Assembly (NCBI GenBank): GCA_029339195.1
Contig: JAPTJF010000316.1
Coordinates: forward strand, 1 to 64,000
Source of the DNA: Micractinium sp. NFX-FRZ
Lineage: Eukaryota; Chlorophyta; Trebouxiophyceae; Chlorellales; Chlorellaceae
Reading direction: 5' to 3'
Length of the DNA: 64,000 nt
The number at the start of each line of letters is the position of its first letter. Positions within the stretch are counted from its first letter, which is position 1. This document shows positions 11,801-23,478 of this stretch, in pieces. The notes below the pieces were generated by a model. The model had not been told where the DNA came from. It searched no databases and was given only the letters and a program-made list of their open reading frames with translations. The translations under genes were made by a program, and so were the position numbers.

Positions 11801-14800
11801 CGGTTGATGCATGCTGCCAAAGCAGGCAGATTGGGTACGCTGCCTTGCACGGCCGAGTATTGCGCCGCTTCTCTCCCTGCAGGCTTGCGTCCCCCCACCC
11901 CCCCACCAGCAGGCGCCCCTTGCCAACCTTGGCCCCCCGCCCCCCCTGCCTGTCCCTGCAAACCATGGACATGTCAGCAACAAACTGTAGGCCTCACTCA
12001 CCCATGTCGTACAGCCGCAGCGACGCGTCCACCCCCACCAGCAGGCGCCCCTTGAAGGCCGCCATGGCGCCCGGCACCCCCTCCACCGCCGTGCTGTGCA
12101 CCAGCTCCAGCCGGCGCCCCTCGTCCAGGAAGCGGTACAGCCGCACAAAGCCGTCTGCGGTACAGCGGTACAACCGGGAGCGAGAGGGGCAGGGGTGAGG
12201 GGAGAGTACACGGGGGCAGGTGGGGCCCATTGTCCAGGAGCGGCACATCAGGTGTGCCAGGCAGCACACCAGGAGGAGGGAGGCAGTACAGACACGCGGT
12301 TAAGAGCTGCGGGCACGAATGAGCACAGGACAATACAATGGCCCCTTCCTGTCCATGGCTGCCCCACCACTTCCTTGCCCACCGGTCACCCCGCAAACCC
12401 CACCCCCCCTTGTGCTCACTTTGGCACTCCCGCGGGTAGAATTTGAGCCCCTGCGCCGTGCCCACCGCCAGCATGGTGCCCGCCTCCGGGTGCGAGTCAA
12501 AGGCCACCAGGCACACGCTGCACAAAGAAGGGTTGGCGGCGATGGAGAGGGGCGATGGGAGGAGTGAGGAGTGGGCAGTTTAGGGGGCGGTGACGCACAG
12601 CAGAGGAAGCAAGGGCGATGACGGCAGAGGCGCCCCATCCATGCCAGCACCGCGCTGCCCGCCTCCAAATTGACGTGCAGTGCGTAGGACGAAACCCACA
12701 CCACTGAATACATATTACACGTGTCCATGCCTTCTCTCTCTCTCTCTGTCTCTCTCTCTCTCACACACACACACACATGCACCCACCTGAGCGCCGCCTC
12801 GTTGTCCTCCAGCTCTATGCAGTGCGTGGTCTGCAGTGCCACTGGGTCCACGATGCTGCAGGGCAGGGGCACGCGTGGACAAGGGTGTGGGGTGGGCGTC
12901 AGCAACTGTGCGATGGCTGCCCTCAGCCACTCTTGCCAGAGATACACTTTCATTCACCAACTAGGACGCCGCTTGCCTGAGCTGCCCACTTCCCGCGCAC
13001 CCAAGCGGTCGCCTCCCTCCTTGCTTCTCCCATTCCCCACGTGCTCCCCTGCCCCCGCCATCCCCCGCTCACCGCAGGCACGACGCCCACTGCCCCGGCT
13101 CCCCCTTTGGCGCCCCCCACTGGTCCTCCCGCGCCGCCACCTCCTCATCCGCCTCCGGCCCATCTACCGCCGCTACTGCCGCTGCTGCCGCCGCGCCGTC
13201 CTGCTGCTGCCCGCCGTCTGTGTCCATCCCCGCCGGCTGCTGCTGCTGCTGCTGCTTCAAGTCTTCCCGCTGGGCAAGAGGGATGGCTGCATGGTCCGCC
13301 TCCGCCACCACCAGCACCTTGTAATCTGCGGGGCGGGGCAGGGCAGGAGTGGGCAAGAGCGGCCAGGTGTGTATTTGGCGGGGCAGAGAGAAGCAGAAAG
13401 AAGCCTGCCCTCACATCTTGCGATGCGTGCAGTGTGCAGGCGCGCCCTGTTGCCCACCCCCCCACCCTCCCTCCCCCCGACCCACCCCATGCTCTGCCCA
13501 GCACTCTCTGCGCAGCTCCCCCCACACCCCACCCCCTCCCTCACCCGGGTGGATGACGAATTTGCGGGGCGTGTAGCGCAGGCGCAGGCTCTGCTGGTTG
13601 AAGAACTCGCCCACCCGCTCCAGCGTGATCACGCGCAGCGTGTTCTTGGCCACAGCAACAAAACCCTCGGGCACCTGCTCGGAGCAGAAGCCTGCAGATG
13701 GCGGGGAACGGGAGGGAACCCAAGATGGTACGGTGAGGAGGGCGTGGTCGGGGGGGGCAGCGCGTTCTTGGAGACCGCCACAAAGCCCTCGGATAAACTG
13801 GGCGGAGCAGAGGCATGCAAGGGACGGCTGAGGGGTGGTTGTAAGACTATTGAAGGTTGCCTTGAACTCGCTGTGGTGAGAAGTTCCTTGAACAGGCCCT
13901 GCTTCTCAGTGCCACCCCCTTCGTGCCAGCTCAGCAGCACCCCTCCTTGCCGGCCCAGCATCCCTGCCACCTCAGCATCCCCGCCAGCTCACCTGCCGCA
14001 TAGTCCAGCGCCTCGTAGCTCATGGGCACCAAGTTGAACTTGCCCTGGTCGCTGTACCCCAGCCAGGGGCGGGAGGACAGCGCCAGCATGGCACGCTCGC
14101 CGCGCACGGCGGCGGAGAAGAGCTTGGGGGGGCGCGTGCCCAGGAAGCGGGTGCGAGTGTCGCTGCAGGGGGGAGGAGGAGCACCACGGGGTGTGCAGTG
14201 AACGGGGCGGTGTGGGTGAGGGGTGAACAGGCACGTGGGTGAACAGGCACGTGGGTGAACAGCAAGTGGTAGTGGGGGATGAAGGGTAGTCCGGTCACGT
14301 TCGGCAGCCAGGCCCCAGGCTGCCGGCCTTCATGCAAGTAACCCCTGCCTGCCAGCCGTGACTCCGCCTGCCCGCCTGCTCTTCACCCCCTGCATGCCCG
14401 CACCAGCCTCTTGCTCCCCCACCCCACCTGCCCCCTCTCACCTCAGCTGCCCCGTCACCCGGTCCACCTCCGTCCTGAGCAGCACTCCGGTGCCCAGCCC
14501 CACTTGCATGAAGAGCGCCCCCGAGCCGGCGCCCTCCTCGCCGCCCTCCTTGCCGGAGGACGGAGAGTCGAGCAGCAGCACGCTCTCAGGGGTGGCGCCC
14601 ACCGCCTGCGTGTGTGGGGAGGTGGGGATTTGCAGACGGGAGGGAGTGGTGGGTGGTGGGCCAGTGACGGCAGCATAGGGGAGGTATGAAAGGTGCAGCA
14701 GTGGAGGCAGGGGTGGCCCAATCTGCCTGCCTGCAGGGCTGCCTGCCGCTGGTATCCCAGAGCCTTCAATCTTAGGCCTGCCAGCCATCACACCTTGGCC

Positions 14801-15634
14801 CGCCCCCTGGCCCCTCACACACACAAACCTGTGTGGCCAGCACTTTGAGCGTGGAGTCGGGCATGAGTGAGAGGATGCGTGCGGTGCCGTCAAACATGCC
14901 CACCGCCAGGAAGGGGCAGCGCTGCCGCCCCTCCGCCACGGGTGCCACGTCCAGGCAGGCAATGTCGCCGCCCATCTCACGCTTCTCGCTCTCCACCAGC
15001 ATGCCCTGCACAGGTATTGAACAAAGGCCAATGGCACAAGCTCAGGAGACTAAGGACAAACTAGCGAACGACCAGCATGCCCTGCAGAAGAAACAAAGAT
15101 GGCCAATGATGGAAACTGTTTACGAGGAAGTTGAGCAGACAGGCAGGCAGGCAGGCAGGCAGGCGTGGGGGGGATGCAGCCGCGCACGACCGGGAGCAAG
15201 CCATTCGGCGCACGCACATGAACAGTTACAACACAGACACCACAATCAATTTTCTCACCTGCGGGTTGAGCTCAAAGTAGATGATTTCTCCCCCCGACAG
15301 AGCGATGGCCACCTGCCGCTCGTTGGTGGTTGCCCGCGAGATGGACTTGCGCCCGGGGGCGCGCCACTCGTTGATGCGGCGGTCGGGGCGGATGTGGCGC
15401 AGCCCGTTGGGGTACACCTGGCGGTTGGGAAGTGAGGGTGAGGTTGGGGAAGTGAGAATGGGGGCAGTGTGTGTGCCCGGGGGGGCAATTGGGGCAATTG
15501 GGGGGCAATTGAGAGGCCACAGCCCCCCAAGGCACAGCCAACCAAGCCCATGCCCCCCCGGCCAGCCACCTGCAGCGTTGAGCAGCCCGCCAGCAGCCTC
15601 CAGGGCCGCCCATGGCGCAGCCACTGCCCCCCAA

Positions 15635-15666
<32 letters not shown>

Positions 15667-18600
15667 TCGCTGACCCCCCAAAGCCCAGGCACAGGCACAG
15701 GCACTGGGCTCCCCAAAAAGCACAGGCACAGGCACTGGCACTTGCCCCCCCCCCGCAAAAAGCCCCAGGCACAGGCGCCCTCCCCCATCAGCCAGAGCCC
15801 GCCGCCCACCTGCAGCATCGAGTCGTCTGCCAGCAGCTGCGTCTGCAGGGTGGGCACGTTGCCGTTGAACCCGCTGTCGTTCACCTCCTCCACCGTCTCG
15901 CCGATGCTGCAGCAGTGGGTGGGTTGGTTGTAGACCAGGGTGTGGGGAGGGCAGGGGTGGTGTGTGGTGGCAAGGGAGGGGGGCGCTAACCGCCGTCTCC
16001 TTCGTCTCATCTCTATTGCCAGTCAAAACTAGTAGTCCAACATTTCCCTTTTCCAGCCCAGCCCTCCCCGCCCCACAGCCAGAGTGTTGCACAGGGGGAT
16101 GCACCGCCGACCCTCCCTGTAACCCCTCTTCTTCTCCTCACCTCAGCACCAGCGTTGCATTTGAGAAGGAGACGATGATGTAGGCGTCAAACTCGTCGGC
16201 CGCGCTGCGCTTGATGGTCCACACCGCAGTGGGGTTGCCTGGCAGTGGGGACACAGCCATCTCTGCAGGCAGGCACGGGAGGGGAGGGAGGGGGCCGTGG
16301 TGGGCAGGAGGTGGGGCGAATCGAGGGTGACAAGAGTGCGCGGGAGGGGGGATGGCCGGGCCGAGCGGCCGCGGCAGAAGGGCACGGAGGCAGGCGGTGT
16401 GTGATGGGCAGGGTTAGGTCATGCTGACGCAGCCATCCCTGTGCCGTACTCCATTCGGCCGAGGAACCCAGGCAGCCGGGACAGCACACGCCAGCGCACC
16501 CCCCTGCAGCCTGCCCCGGGCGCTGCACAAAGATGCGCGTGTGCCCGCTTTTGCTTGCCTGTGACCGCCAGCCCGGGCCGCAGCACGCGCAGCGTGGACC
16601 GCGCCCCCCGCCCGCATGCGGCGTAGATCTGCGGGATCTCCTCATTGGCCAGGTTGGCCACCTGCGAGCACAAACAAACATACATCGACAGACAAGGATG
16701 AGCAAGAGCAAGCGATACGCGATAGGCAGCGCTGCGTGGTGCGCCCCGGCTAGGGAACTGCCGGGGCGTGCCAGCCTTCAACCTAGCAGGCTGTCCAGCC
16801 GGCCCCGCAGCTGCCCTCACCCCACCCCACCACACAAACACAGGGGCTAACACCAGCAACCCATGAATTGCAGTGTGTACATCACCAAGGGTGCCCGCCC
16901 ACCTTCATGTCCAGAATGGGCGCCAGGCTGTCCATGCGATCCAGCAGCTCGAGGTTGGTGAGGGGGCGGGGGTCAAAGAACACCGGCTCATAACCCTCCT
17001 CCGTCTCCATCAGAGTCGCGCTGCTCGCCTCCACAGCACCCTCGTCGTCGTCGCCCAGAGACTGCAGCAGCGGGTGGACAGCAGAGGGACACGGGTCATG
17101 CACTGTTTGAGTCGTGCTGCAGCCTGGCTTCCATCATCAACAAGCCCCGCACAGCTTGACGGCACCCATCAAAAGCAGGCAGCAGCAGGCGGTGCGTGCT
17201 CACCGACAGCTGGTACAGCGCGTGGTCCCCAAACTCGGCGGCCGCAAACAGGAAGCCCTTGCGCATGAGGCAGAGGGAGGTGCAGGGGGCCAGGGTGTCG
17301 TAGTACTTGATGCGCAGCTCTGCAGGGGAGGGGGGGTGGGGGGCACAGGGGGAGGGGGCAGACAGAGTGTGCGTGAGGAGGCGGGGGGTGGGCAGGCAAG
17401 GTGGGCGGCAGTTGACCGGCAGCGCAGGTTGGGTGGCGGAGTGCGCGCGCACACATCCTTGAATGCTCCGCTGCTTGCCAGCTGTGCGTGTGCCAGCTGT
17501 GCGTGTGCGAGCTCAGGCTGCCGGTTCCAGCGGGGCCCCGCTCACCCTTGACCTGCTCCCCCTCGTAGTCCAAGGTCACGCGGTACAGGTCACCATACTC
17601 GCTCTGGGGTGCGGGAATGGGGAGGTGGCAAGGAAGCGATGCATGGGGTGTTGGAAAGGAATGGGACGAGGGAGGAAGGAGCAGCTGCTGAGTCCTGGGC
17701 CTGCACGCACCCCTCCAAAGTACCTGCCTAACACCACCAACTCCAACGACACGTCCACATCACCAACGAACGCCTTGGTAGAACCTCACCCGCCCACCCA
17801 CCCACCCCTGCCTACCTGCACAAAGATGTAGAAGCCGGACTTGAGCTTGAAGTTGGTGGCCGCGGTGATGAGCACACCGCGCTCGCCGCTCAGGCTGCGC
17901 CGCCGAGGGATGACCGCCCGCACCTCCGGGTGCCCCTCCACGCCCTTGTAAATCAAAAAGTTCTCGGCGCACACAATCACGCCGCCTGCACGTAGCGATG
18001 CCCAGGTGGTGTGCAGAGCAGGTGGGCATGAAAGATGCGTGAGCACATTCGCAGTGGAGCGTACAACAAGCAAGGCAGCCAGTAGGATGTGGAGGCAGGG
18101 CAGCATGGCGCCGTCCGGCGCGCGACTTGAAGCAGTCGCCACCCTCCCCTCCACCCCTCCCTGCATCCCAATTCCAGCCCCCGTGCCATGCCTCTTGCCC
18201 CACCTGGGCCGCCGCCCGTCCCCGTCCCCGGCACCAGCAGGTCTGCCCGCTGCCACAGCTTGACCCGCCTCACTCCCCAGCCCTCGGCCCTCGTGCTCCT
18301 CGGTGCTGCCGCCCCCCTTGTGCCCCACCCACCTGGGCCGTCGCCCGCCCCCGGCACCGGCACCAGCAGGTTTGCGCCATTGTCGATTGGCTCGCTCGAC
18401 TTCCTCACAACGTGGTTGAGCCCCAGGTCGAGCTCATACAGCGTGAGGTGCTTCTGGGCCTCGGAAGCTGCCTCGCCCGTGGGGTCCTGCAGGCGCGTTG
18501 TTTGGAGGCAGATTATGTAGCGGAATAAAAGGTATGAGAGGAGGGGTCAAGGGGCAGCAGGGCAGGGGCCAGGCAGCGTCCTGATCACACCACATGCATG

Positions 18601-20634
18601 CCGGTGCTGCACGCTTGAGCAGGCGCTCGAGCAGGCGCCACCCCAACCGCCTCCAATCTCTGTTCTTTTTTAGGACTCTATGCCTCTCCATCATGATGTG
18701 CTACTTGGCAACCAGGGCCCTCCTGAGCTCATGCACACCAACCGAAACGTGAAGCACAGCACGCACCTGGTCCGCCTCGGCATAGTCCAGCTCAATGGCG
18801 GCAAACACCGGGTTGTCAAACCCCATGTCCAGCCCCGTGATGCCGTAGCACAGCGTGGAGCCCTGCACAACGACACAGCACGCGGCCAGCACGTCGTGAG
18901 CGGACTGGGAACGAAGTGAGATGGGGCTGCTTCAGCTCATCTCCTGCGCCTCGTGCCCTCTCCTCGCCTCCACCACACCACCCTCTGCCCCCAGCACCCG
19001 TCAGCTGCGCCGTTCGGACCCCCTCCTGTTGCCACCCCCTCTGCCTCACAACTCCCAGCCAGGAGGGGGCCCACCTTGTGCGCCTCCAGTGGCGAGGAGA
19101 TGGTGAGGCGCGCGTCGTTGTCTCTGTTCAGCACATACACAAACTTGCTCTTCTCCACGGCGCCAATCATGCAGGCGCGCCCCTTGGGGTCCACCGCCAG
19201 GAATTCGCCGGGCACGATGCGCCTGGGGCAGGGGACAAGGGCAGGCAAGGGAAGGAGGGGTCGAAGGCAGACATGCAGGCGCGTCGCGTGGGGCTGACAG
19301 CCAGGTGCTTGCCTAGGGTAAGAAGGAGGCAAGGAGAAGCTAGACTCTCCAACACAAACGTGCCGCCTGCCCCTTCCAGCTCCTGTCGGACCCCCGCCCA
19401 TGGCTGCCTGCACGCTTCCTCCTACCACCTGCACCCTTCCCATTCATCCTCCCACCAGCCACCCTCGCTAGCATGCCCCCCTCCTTCCCCGCCCACCATC
19501 CCCGCCTCACCTGCACCCCGACTTGCCAAACGTCTCCTGGTGCACCTTTGTGAAGCAGTTCTTCTCCTTGCTGTACTGCAGGATGACGATGCGGCCAGAG
19601 TCGCTGCCGCAGATCACATAGTCCTGCTGGGCGCCCGGGAACCTGCGGTGTGTGACGAGGGCGGGAAGTGGTGTGCGAGCGGTGGGGGGCGAAACAGCTG
19701 TACGACAGCTGTGGGTGAGCGCAGCCACGTGGCCGGAGCAAGCTGTGTGGGTTGAGAGGTGGCCCACTTTGGGCATCCCACCAGCAACCTGCCCCACAGG
19801 CGCAGCAGGCAGCAGCAAGAGAAGGAAGAAGGGTGCAGGCAGAGCATCACGACCGGGGTGAGGCAAAACGGCTGTGTAGGGCGCCTGCCGGCCACGTCAC
19901 TGCCGACGCCTAAAGCCAGCAACCACAGCTGGCAACAGCACACCCGTCGGCGTGCAACGTGCACCTCGCTGTGCTGCTCTCGCACCTGCCCACTCCAGCC
20001 GCGCCGCGCACTTGCCAGCAACGCAGCAACACCGCACACATCAGGCCCTGGCTTCCGACACCAGCACCCGCCCCGGCCTCGCCTCCCACGCGCAGCGGCA
20101 GCACCCACCCACCTGAAGGGCACCAGTGAGCGGATGACTCCAAACACTTGGGTGCTGTGCACCACCTGCACCTTGCCCGCCTCATCGGGCCGCAGCAGCT
20201 CCAGCACCTGCCCGCGCGCCGCTACAATTTCGTGCACCTTGGGCGCCGAAAAGCTGCCCACAATGGCGGTCTGCAGCAGGCGGCGGCGGTGGCCGCAACG
20301 TTGGCGGCCGTTGTGGCAGGTGGATGATGCAAATACTGTGCACAACAGTGCATGCATTGGAGGTTAGGCAGGGGCTGCAGGCTGGGGCGGAAGGCAGGGC
20401 GCGAGGGCACCGCGTGCCCACCGCCCGCTGCCTGCCGCCGCCGCCTGCCTGCAAGCTGCCACGAGCGGGCAGGGCTACCCCGTGGCGCTTCAATGCCCAC
20501 TACATCGCGTGTCCTGCTACCAGAGAGTCCCCAGGCCCCCACCACAGCCCACAGCAGGCGATCGCGGGGATGCAGGAGCAACGCCGCACCGTGATGGCCG
20601 ACGGCCGGCTCAGCGTCAAGTTGTACAAATGCAT
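8870..20634 (-). CDS. SF3B3: Splicing factor 3B subunit 3 (SAP130/RSE1)
   Basis: Largest subunit-scaffold of the SF3b complex of U2 snRNP, which holds SF3B1 at the branch site; nuclear. About 28 exons give a product close to the roughly 1,200 residues of the family. The start at 20634 reads MHLYNLTL; exon 1 is 20590-20634 and exon 2 begins at 20270. Colinear family landmarks include ELLRPDE and VFGVIRSL (20,100-20,270), [12 protein letters not shown] (19,590), [11 protein letters not shown] (19,090), [12 protein letters not shown] (15,880), [10 protein letters not shown] (13,560), [12 protein letters not shown] (13,090), [11 protein letters not shown] (12,140), [15 protein letters not shown] (10,620), [12 protein letters not shown] (9,430) and [13 protein letters not shown] (9,000). 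A Gln/Ala/Asp-rich insertion near 13,160-13,260 is specific to this protein. Several introns hold decayed copies of exon edges. It is divergent from GrpE. Identification is very secure; some exon edges are approximate. Confidence 0.96.
10069..10084. repeat. (CATT)n microsatellite
   Basis: Four tandem copies of CATT in an SF3B3 intron. Confidence 0.85.
12732..12778. repeat. Compound (CT)n(CA)n microsatellite
   Basis: A CT-dinucleotide run with one interruption changes into a CA run at about 12762. It lies in an SF3B3 intron just upstream (in + coordinates) of the exon encoding [13 protein letters not shown]. Confidence 0.93.
15140..15163. repeat. (GGCA)n microsatellite
   Basis: About six GGCA units inside an SF3B3 intron. 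Confidence 0.85.
15635..15735. repeat. (GGCACA)n hexanucleotide repeats
   Basis: Five tandem GGCACA units at 15636-15666 are followed by shorter clusters near 15689 and 15723. All are inside one SF3B3 intron of unusually simple sequence. Confidence 0.9.
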
Positions 20635-20932
20635 AATGATGTGGTCTGCTCAGACGCGCCAAAGAGGCCCCAAGCTTGCTCAGTTCGCCATCACACAGCT
20701 GCGTTCCACCAGCGGGTCTCCCAGACCTCTGTGCTAGCTGGTATCAAACCGATGCGAGCGATGATCGCGAAGCAGGCCTGCCTGCGCTGCCTGTCATGAG
20801 GCCGGAAGAAGGCCGTGGCCCGACGACCTGCACCGAGACTGTACCATTAATGTGCGACCAAATTTGCGATCCCTTGCACCACGACACATTTCTGCAGCGT
20901 TGCCAGTCACGCTATCCACCCGGCCACCGAGT
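20635..20932. promoter_or_regulatory. Divergent promoter region SF3B3 / GrpE
   Basis: Only 298 bases separate the start codons of SF3B3 (leftward) and GrpE (rightward), so the two genes probably share a bidirectional promoter. I recognise no TATA box. The assignment rests on geometry alone. Confidence 0.55.
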
Positions 20933-23478
20933 ATGAAGGGTGTTGGAGCTCTGATGGCCTTGAGCCGCTGCTGCGTGGAGCCCCTGGCAGTCGGGGGGCT
21001 CATGGCATTGCGGCAGCGAGCGGCGGTGAGTGAAGGCCTCCAGGTGTTTCTGCCATGCCGCAGTTGTTGGGGTGGCACCTCCCAACCCTCCTCCCGCACC
21101 CCCCGCGCCTGCCCATAGGTACCACTGACTGCAGCCTTCCTGTCGACGAGCAGCAGCAGCAGCTGGGGGTTTGGGTTCTCCTCTAGCTCTGCCGCCAGCC
21201 GTGCGGCGGCAGCAGAGGAGCCGCAGAAGGCCGGAGCGGCAGCGGCGGCAGAGCAGCAGGCAGCAGCGGGCAGTGAGCAGCAGGCGGCGGGCGAGCAGCA
21301 AGCGGTGCAGCAGGAGGGAGCGGCAGCAGAGCTGACACCCGAGCAGCTGGCGGAAGCGCTGAAGGAGGCAAATGAGGCGCTGGAGGCGGAGCGGAAGCGG
21401 GTGGGTGGGAGGGTGTCGCGTTGGTGGGCCTGCAATCGGCCAGCGGCAGCAAGGGGAGGGATTGGCGGCGGACATGGCAGGCCCAAAAGAAGGGTCGGAG
21501 CTCCTGGTTTGCCAGGTGCAGAACTCGTGCTGTCGGGTTGGTGTGGCAGCAGCGACACGTGCGGCAGCAGCACAGTGTGTGTGTGTGTGTGTGTGTGGCA
21601 TTACTGAGCGGTGGCTAGCACGGTAGGCCTGGCTGCTAGCCGCCTGTCTCCCCCAGCTCGCATGCTCTGCTCTGCGCAGCACGCCTTGCTGCAGCCCAGC
21701 TGGCGCACATTGCTGTCAGGCACAAGTTGCAGGGGGCCAGCTCCCTTTCCTCCCATTCACCACTGCTGGCCAACGGCGGTGGGCAGAGCATCCTTTCCCT
21801 CTTTGATTGCGGTTCACTTGACTTCCGTCGGTGCCCTCGCCTGCAGTCCGAGGACATACGTGACAAGCTGCTGCGCACGCTGGCCGACATGGAGAACCTG
21901 CGGGAACGCACGGCGCGCACCACGGCGGAGGCCAAGCAGTTTGCGGTGCAGGTGGGCTGGCAGAAAGTACACGTGTAGAGTGGACAAAGAAGCGAATAGT
22001 GGCTCGGCAATGGGGTGGCAGGGCCGGGGAGGGAGCATAGGGCACGCATCAGCAGCGGAGGTCGAGTAGTGTGCGGTGCAGGTGGGGCACCTCGTGCCTG
22101 CTACGTTGTACCCAGCAAATCGCACAGGCAGCGCCTTGGTGCAGCACCTGTCCAACCAATGTACATCCCATCTGTCCATCTCTGGCTGCATCGCCTCGCG
22201 AAGAAGCTGCTCGGGTTGCTACTGGCAATGCAGCGCCCTTAGTCAGCATCAGCTGGACCCCAGCGCTTCCTCTCTTCCTGTACACCCTCCTGTGTCCAAT
22301 GTAGGGCCTTGTGATGAACCTGCTGGAGGTGGCGCACAACGCAGTGCCTCAGTCAGCAGCAGCCCGACCCAAACATGCCCTCTCTCCCTGGAAACTTTGT
22401 GATCAATGATGCAGGGCCTTGTGAAGAACCTGCTGGAGGTGGCCGACAACCTGGAGCGCGCCGCGGCCAGCGTGCCCCCCGCGGACGTGCAGGACGACAG
22501 CGAGATTGACCGGGAGCGCGCGCTCAAGCTGCTGCGCAGCCTGCGGGAGGGGGTGCTGATGACGGACACCGTGCTGCTCAAGGTGGGGCGAGCTGGCGTC
22601 ACGTGGGCTGGTTGAGTGTGTGAACCAGTGAAGCGTGCAGCGAAGCGTGCAGGCAGTGGGGGGTGGTGCAGGTGCAGGAGGAGTTCTGCTGACGGGCCAC
22701 CGTGCTGGGGAAGGTAGGGCGGGCCATTGGCGGCGCCAGGGTGGTGTGCCGAGGTTTCTGAATGTGCAAGCTGAGCCATTCTGTCAGCATCTCATCTATA
22801 CCCGCCTCCTTGCCAAGGAGGGTGTGCCACGGTGCGATGCGTGAAGCCAGTTGCTGACCCCACCCTTTAAATCCTGTCCTGCCCTCTGTCCTGCCCCAGG
22901 TGCTTGCCAAGGAGGGCATGCCGCAGCACCGCACGCCGCGCCTGCTGTGCACCCCGCTGCTCTCATCCTCCCCCCCACCCCCCACCCCCACTGCCCTGCC
23001 CCAGGTGCTTGCCAAGGAGGGCGTGACGCGGTACGACGCCCTGGGCCAGCCGTTTGACCCCAACCTGCACAATGCGCTGTTCGAGGTGCCGGATGCCACC
23101 AAGGAGCCGCGCACCGTGGCGGTGGTGGTCAAGGTGAGGCCGGCGGGGGGTGGCTGCATGGATGGGTGGCATGCTGCAACTCACGGTTGTACGCACAGGC
23201 ACGGGCAGGGAGCCTGAGACAGATGGCGAGGTGCCGCGTGCACCGTCGGTGTGGCTGGGTGTGGAGGTGGCTTGATGTGGGGTTGGTTGGCTTGATGCGG
23301 TAGTCAGTGTGCGGGGTGAGGCAACCCTCCTGCTTTGATGTCTGCTGATGTGGTGCAACTGGGGAGCCCTCACCCTGGCACCCCTCCCCCCGCTGCCCTG
23401 GTGCAGCAAGGCTACATGCTGAACGATCGCGTGGTGCGAGCAGCGGACGTGGGCGTCACGCGCGCCGTGGACGAGTGA
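20933..23478 (+). CDS. GrpE nucleotide exchange factor for organellar Hsp70
   Basis: Releases ADP from DnaK-type Hsp70 in an organelle. Six phase-0 exons (20933-21025, 21119-21400, 21847-21951, 22415-22582, 23005-23133, 23407-23478) give 282 residues. Residues 1 to about 60 form an Arg/Ser/Ala-rich presequence, more mitochondrial than plastid in look (MALSRCC, LRQRAA, FSSSSAASRAA). The long helix follows (ELTPEQLAEALKEANEAL, LADMENLRERTARTT), then the family core LEVADNLERA, and the C-terminal beta domain with FDPNLHNALFEVPD, ending GYMLNDRVVRAADVGVTRA. These are diagnostic GrpE motifs. It is a single-domain protein of normal length. Introns between 21952 and 23004 contain repeated decayed exon edges. 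Mitochondrial (MGE1-like) versus plastid (CGE1-like) targeting is not settled by sequence alone. Confidence 0.95.
21578..21599. repeat. (GT)n microsatellite
   Basis: Eleven GT units in the second intron of the GrpE gene. Confidence 0.92.

Noticed and set aside
12721..14037. Long plus-strand open frame of 438 codons
   Set aside because: It is antisense to several SF3B3 exons, starts in a CT/CA microsatellite and has no family resemblance. GC-rich antisense frames are commonly open here.
15226..16104. Minus-strand open frame of 292 codons treated as a separate gene
   Set aside because: It contains SF3B3 exons ([20 protein letters not shown]) read through simple-sequence introns; part of SF3B3, not a separate gene.
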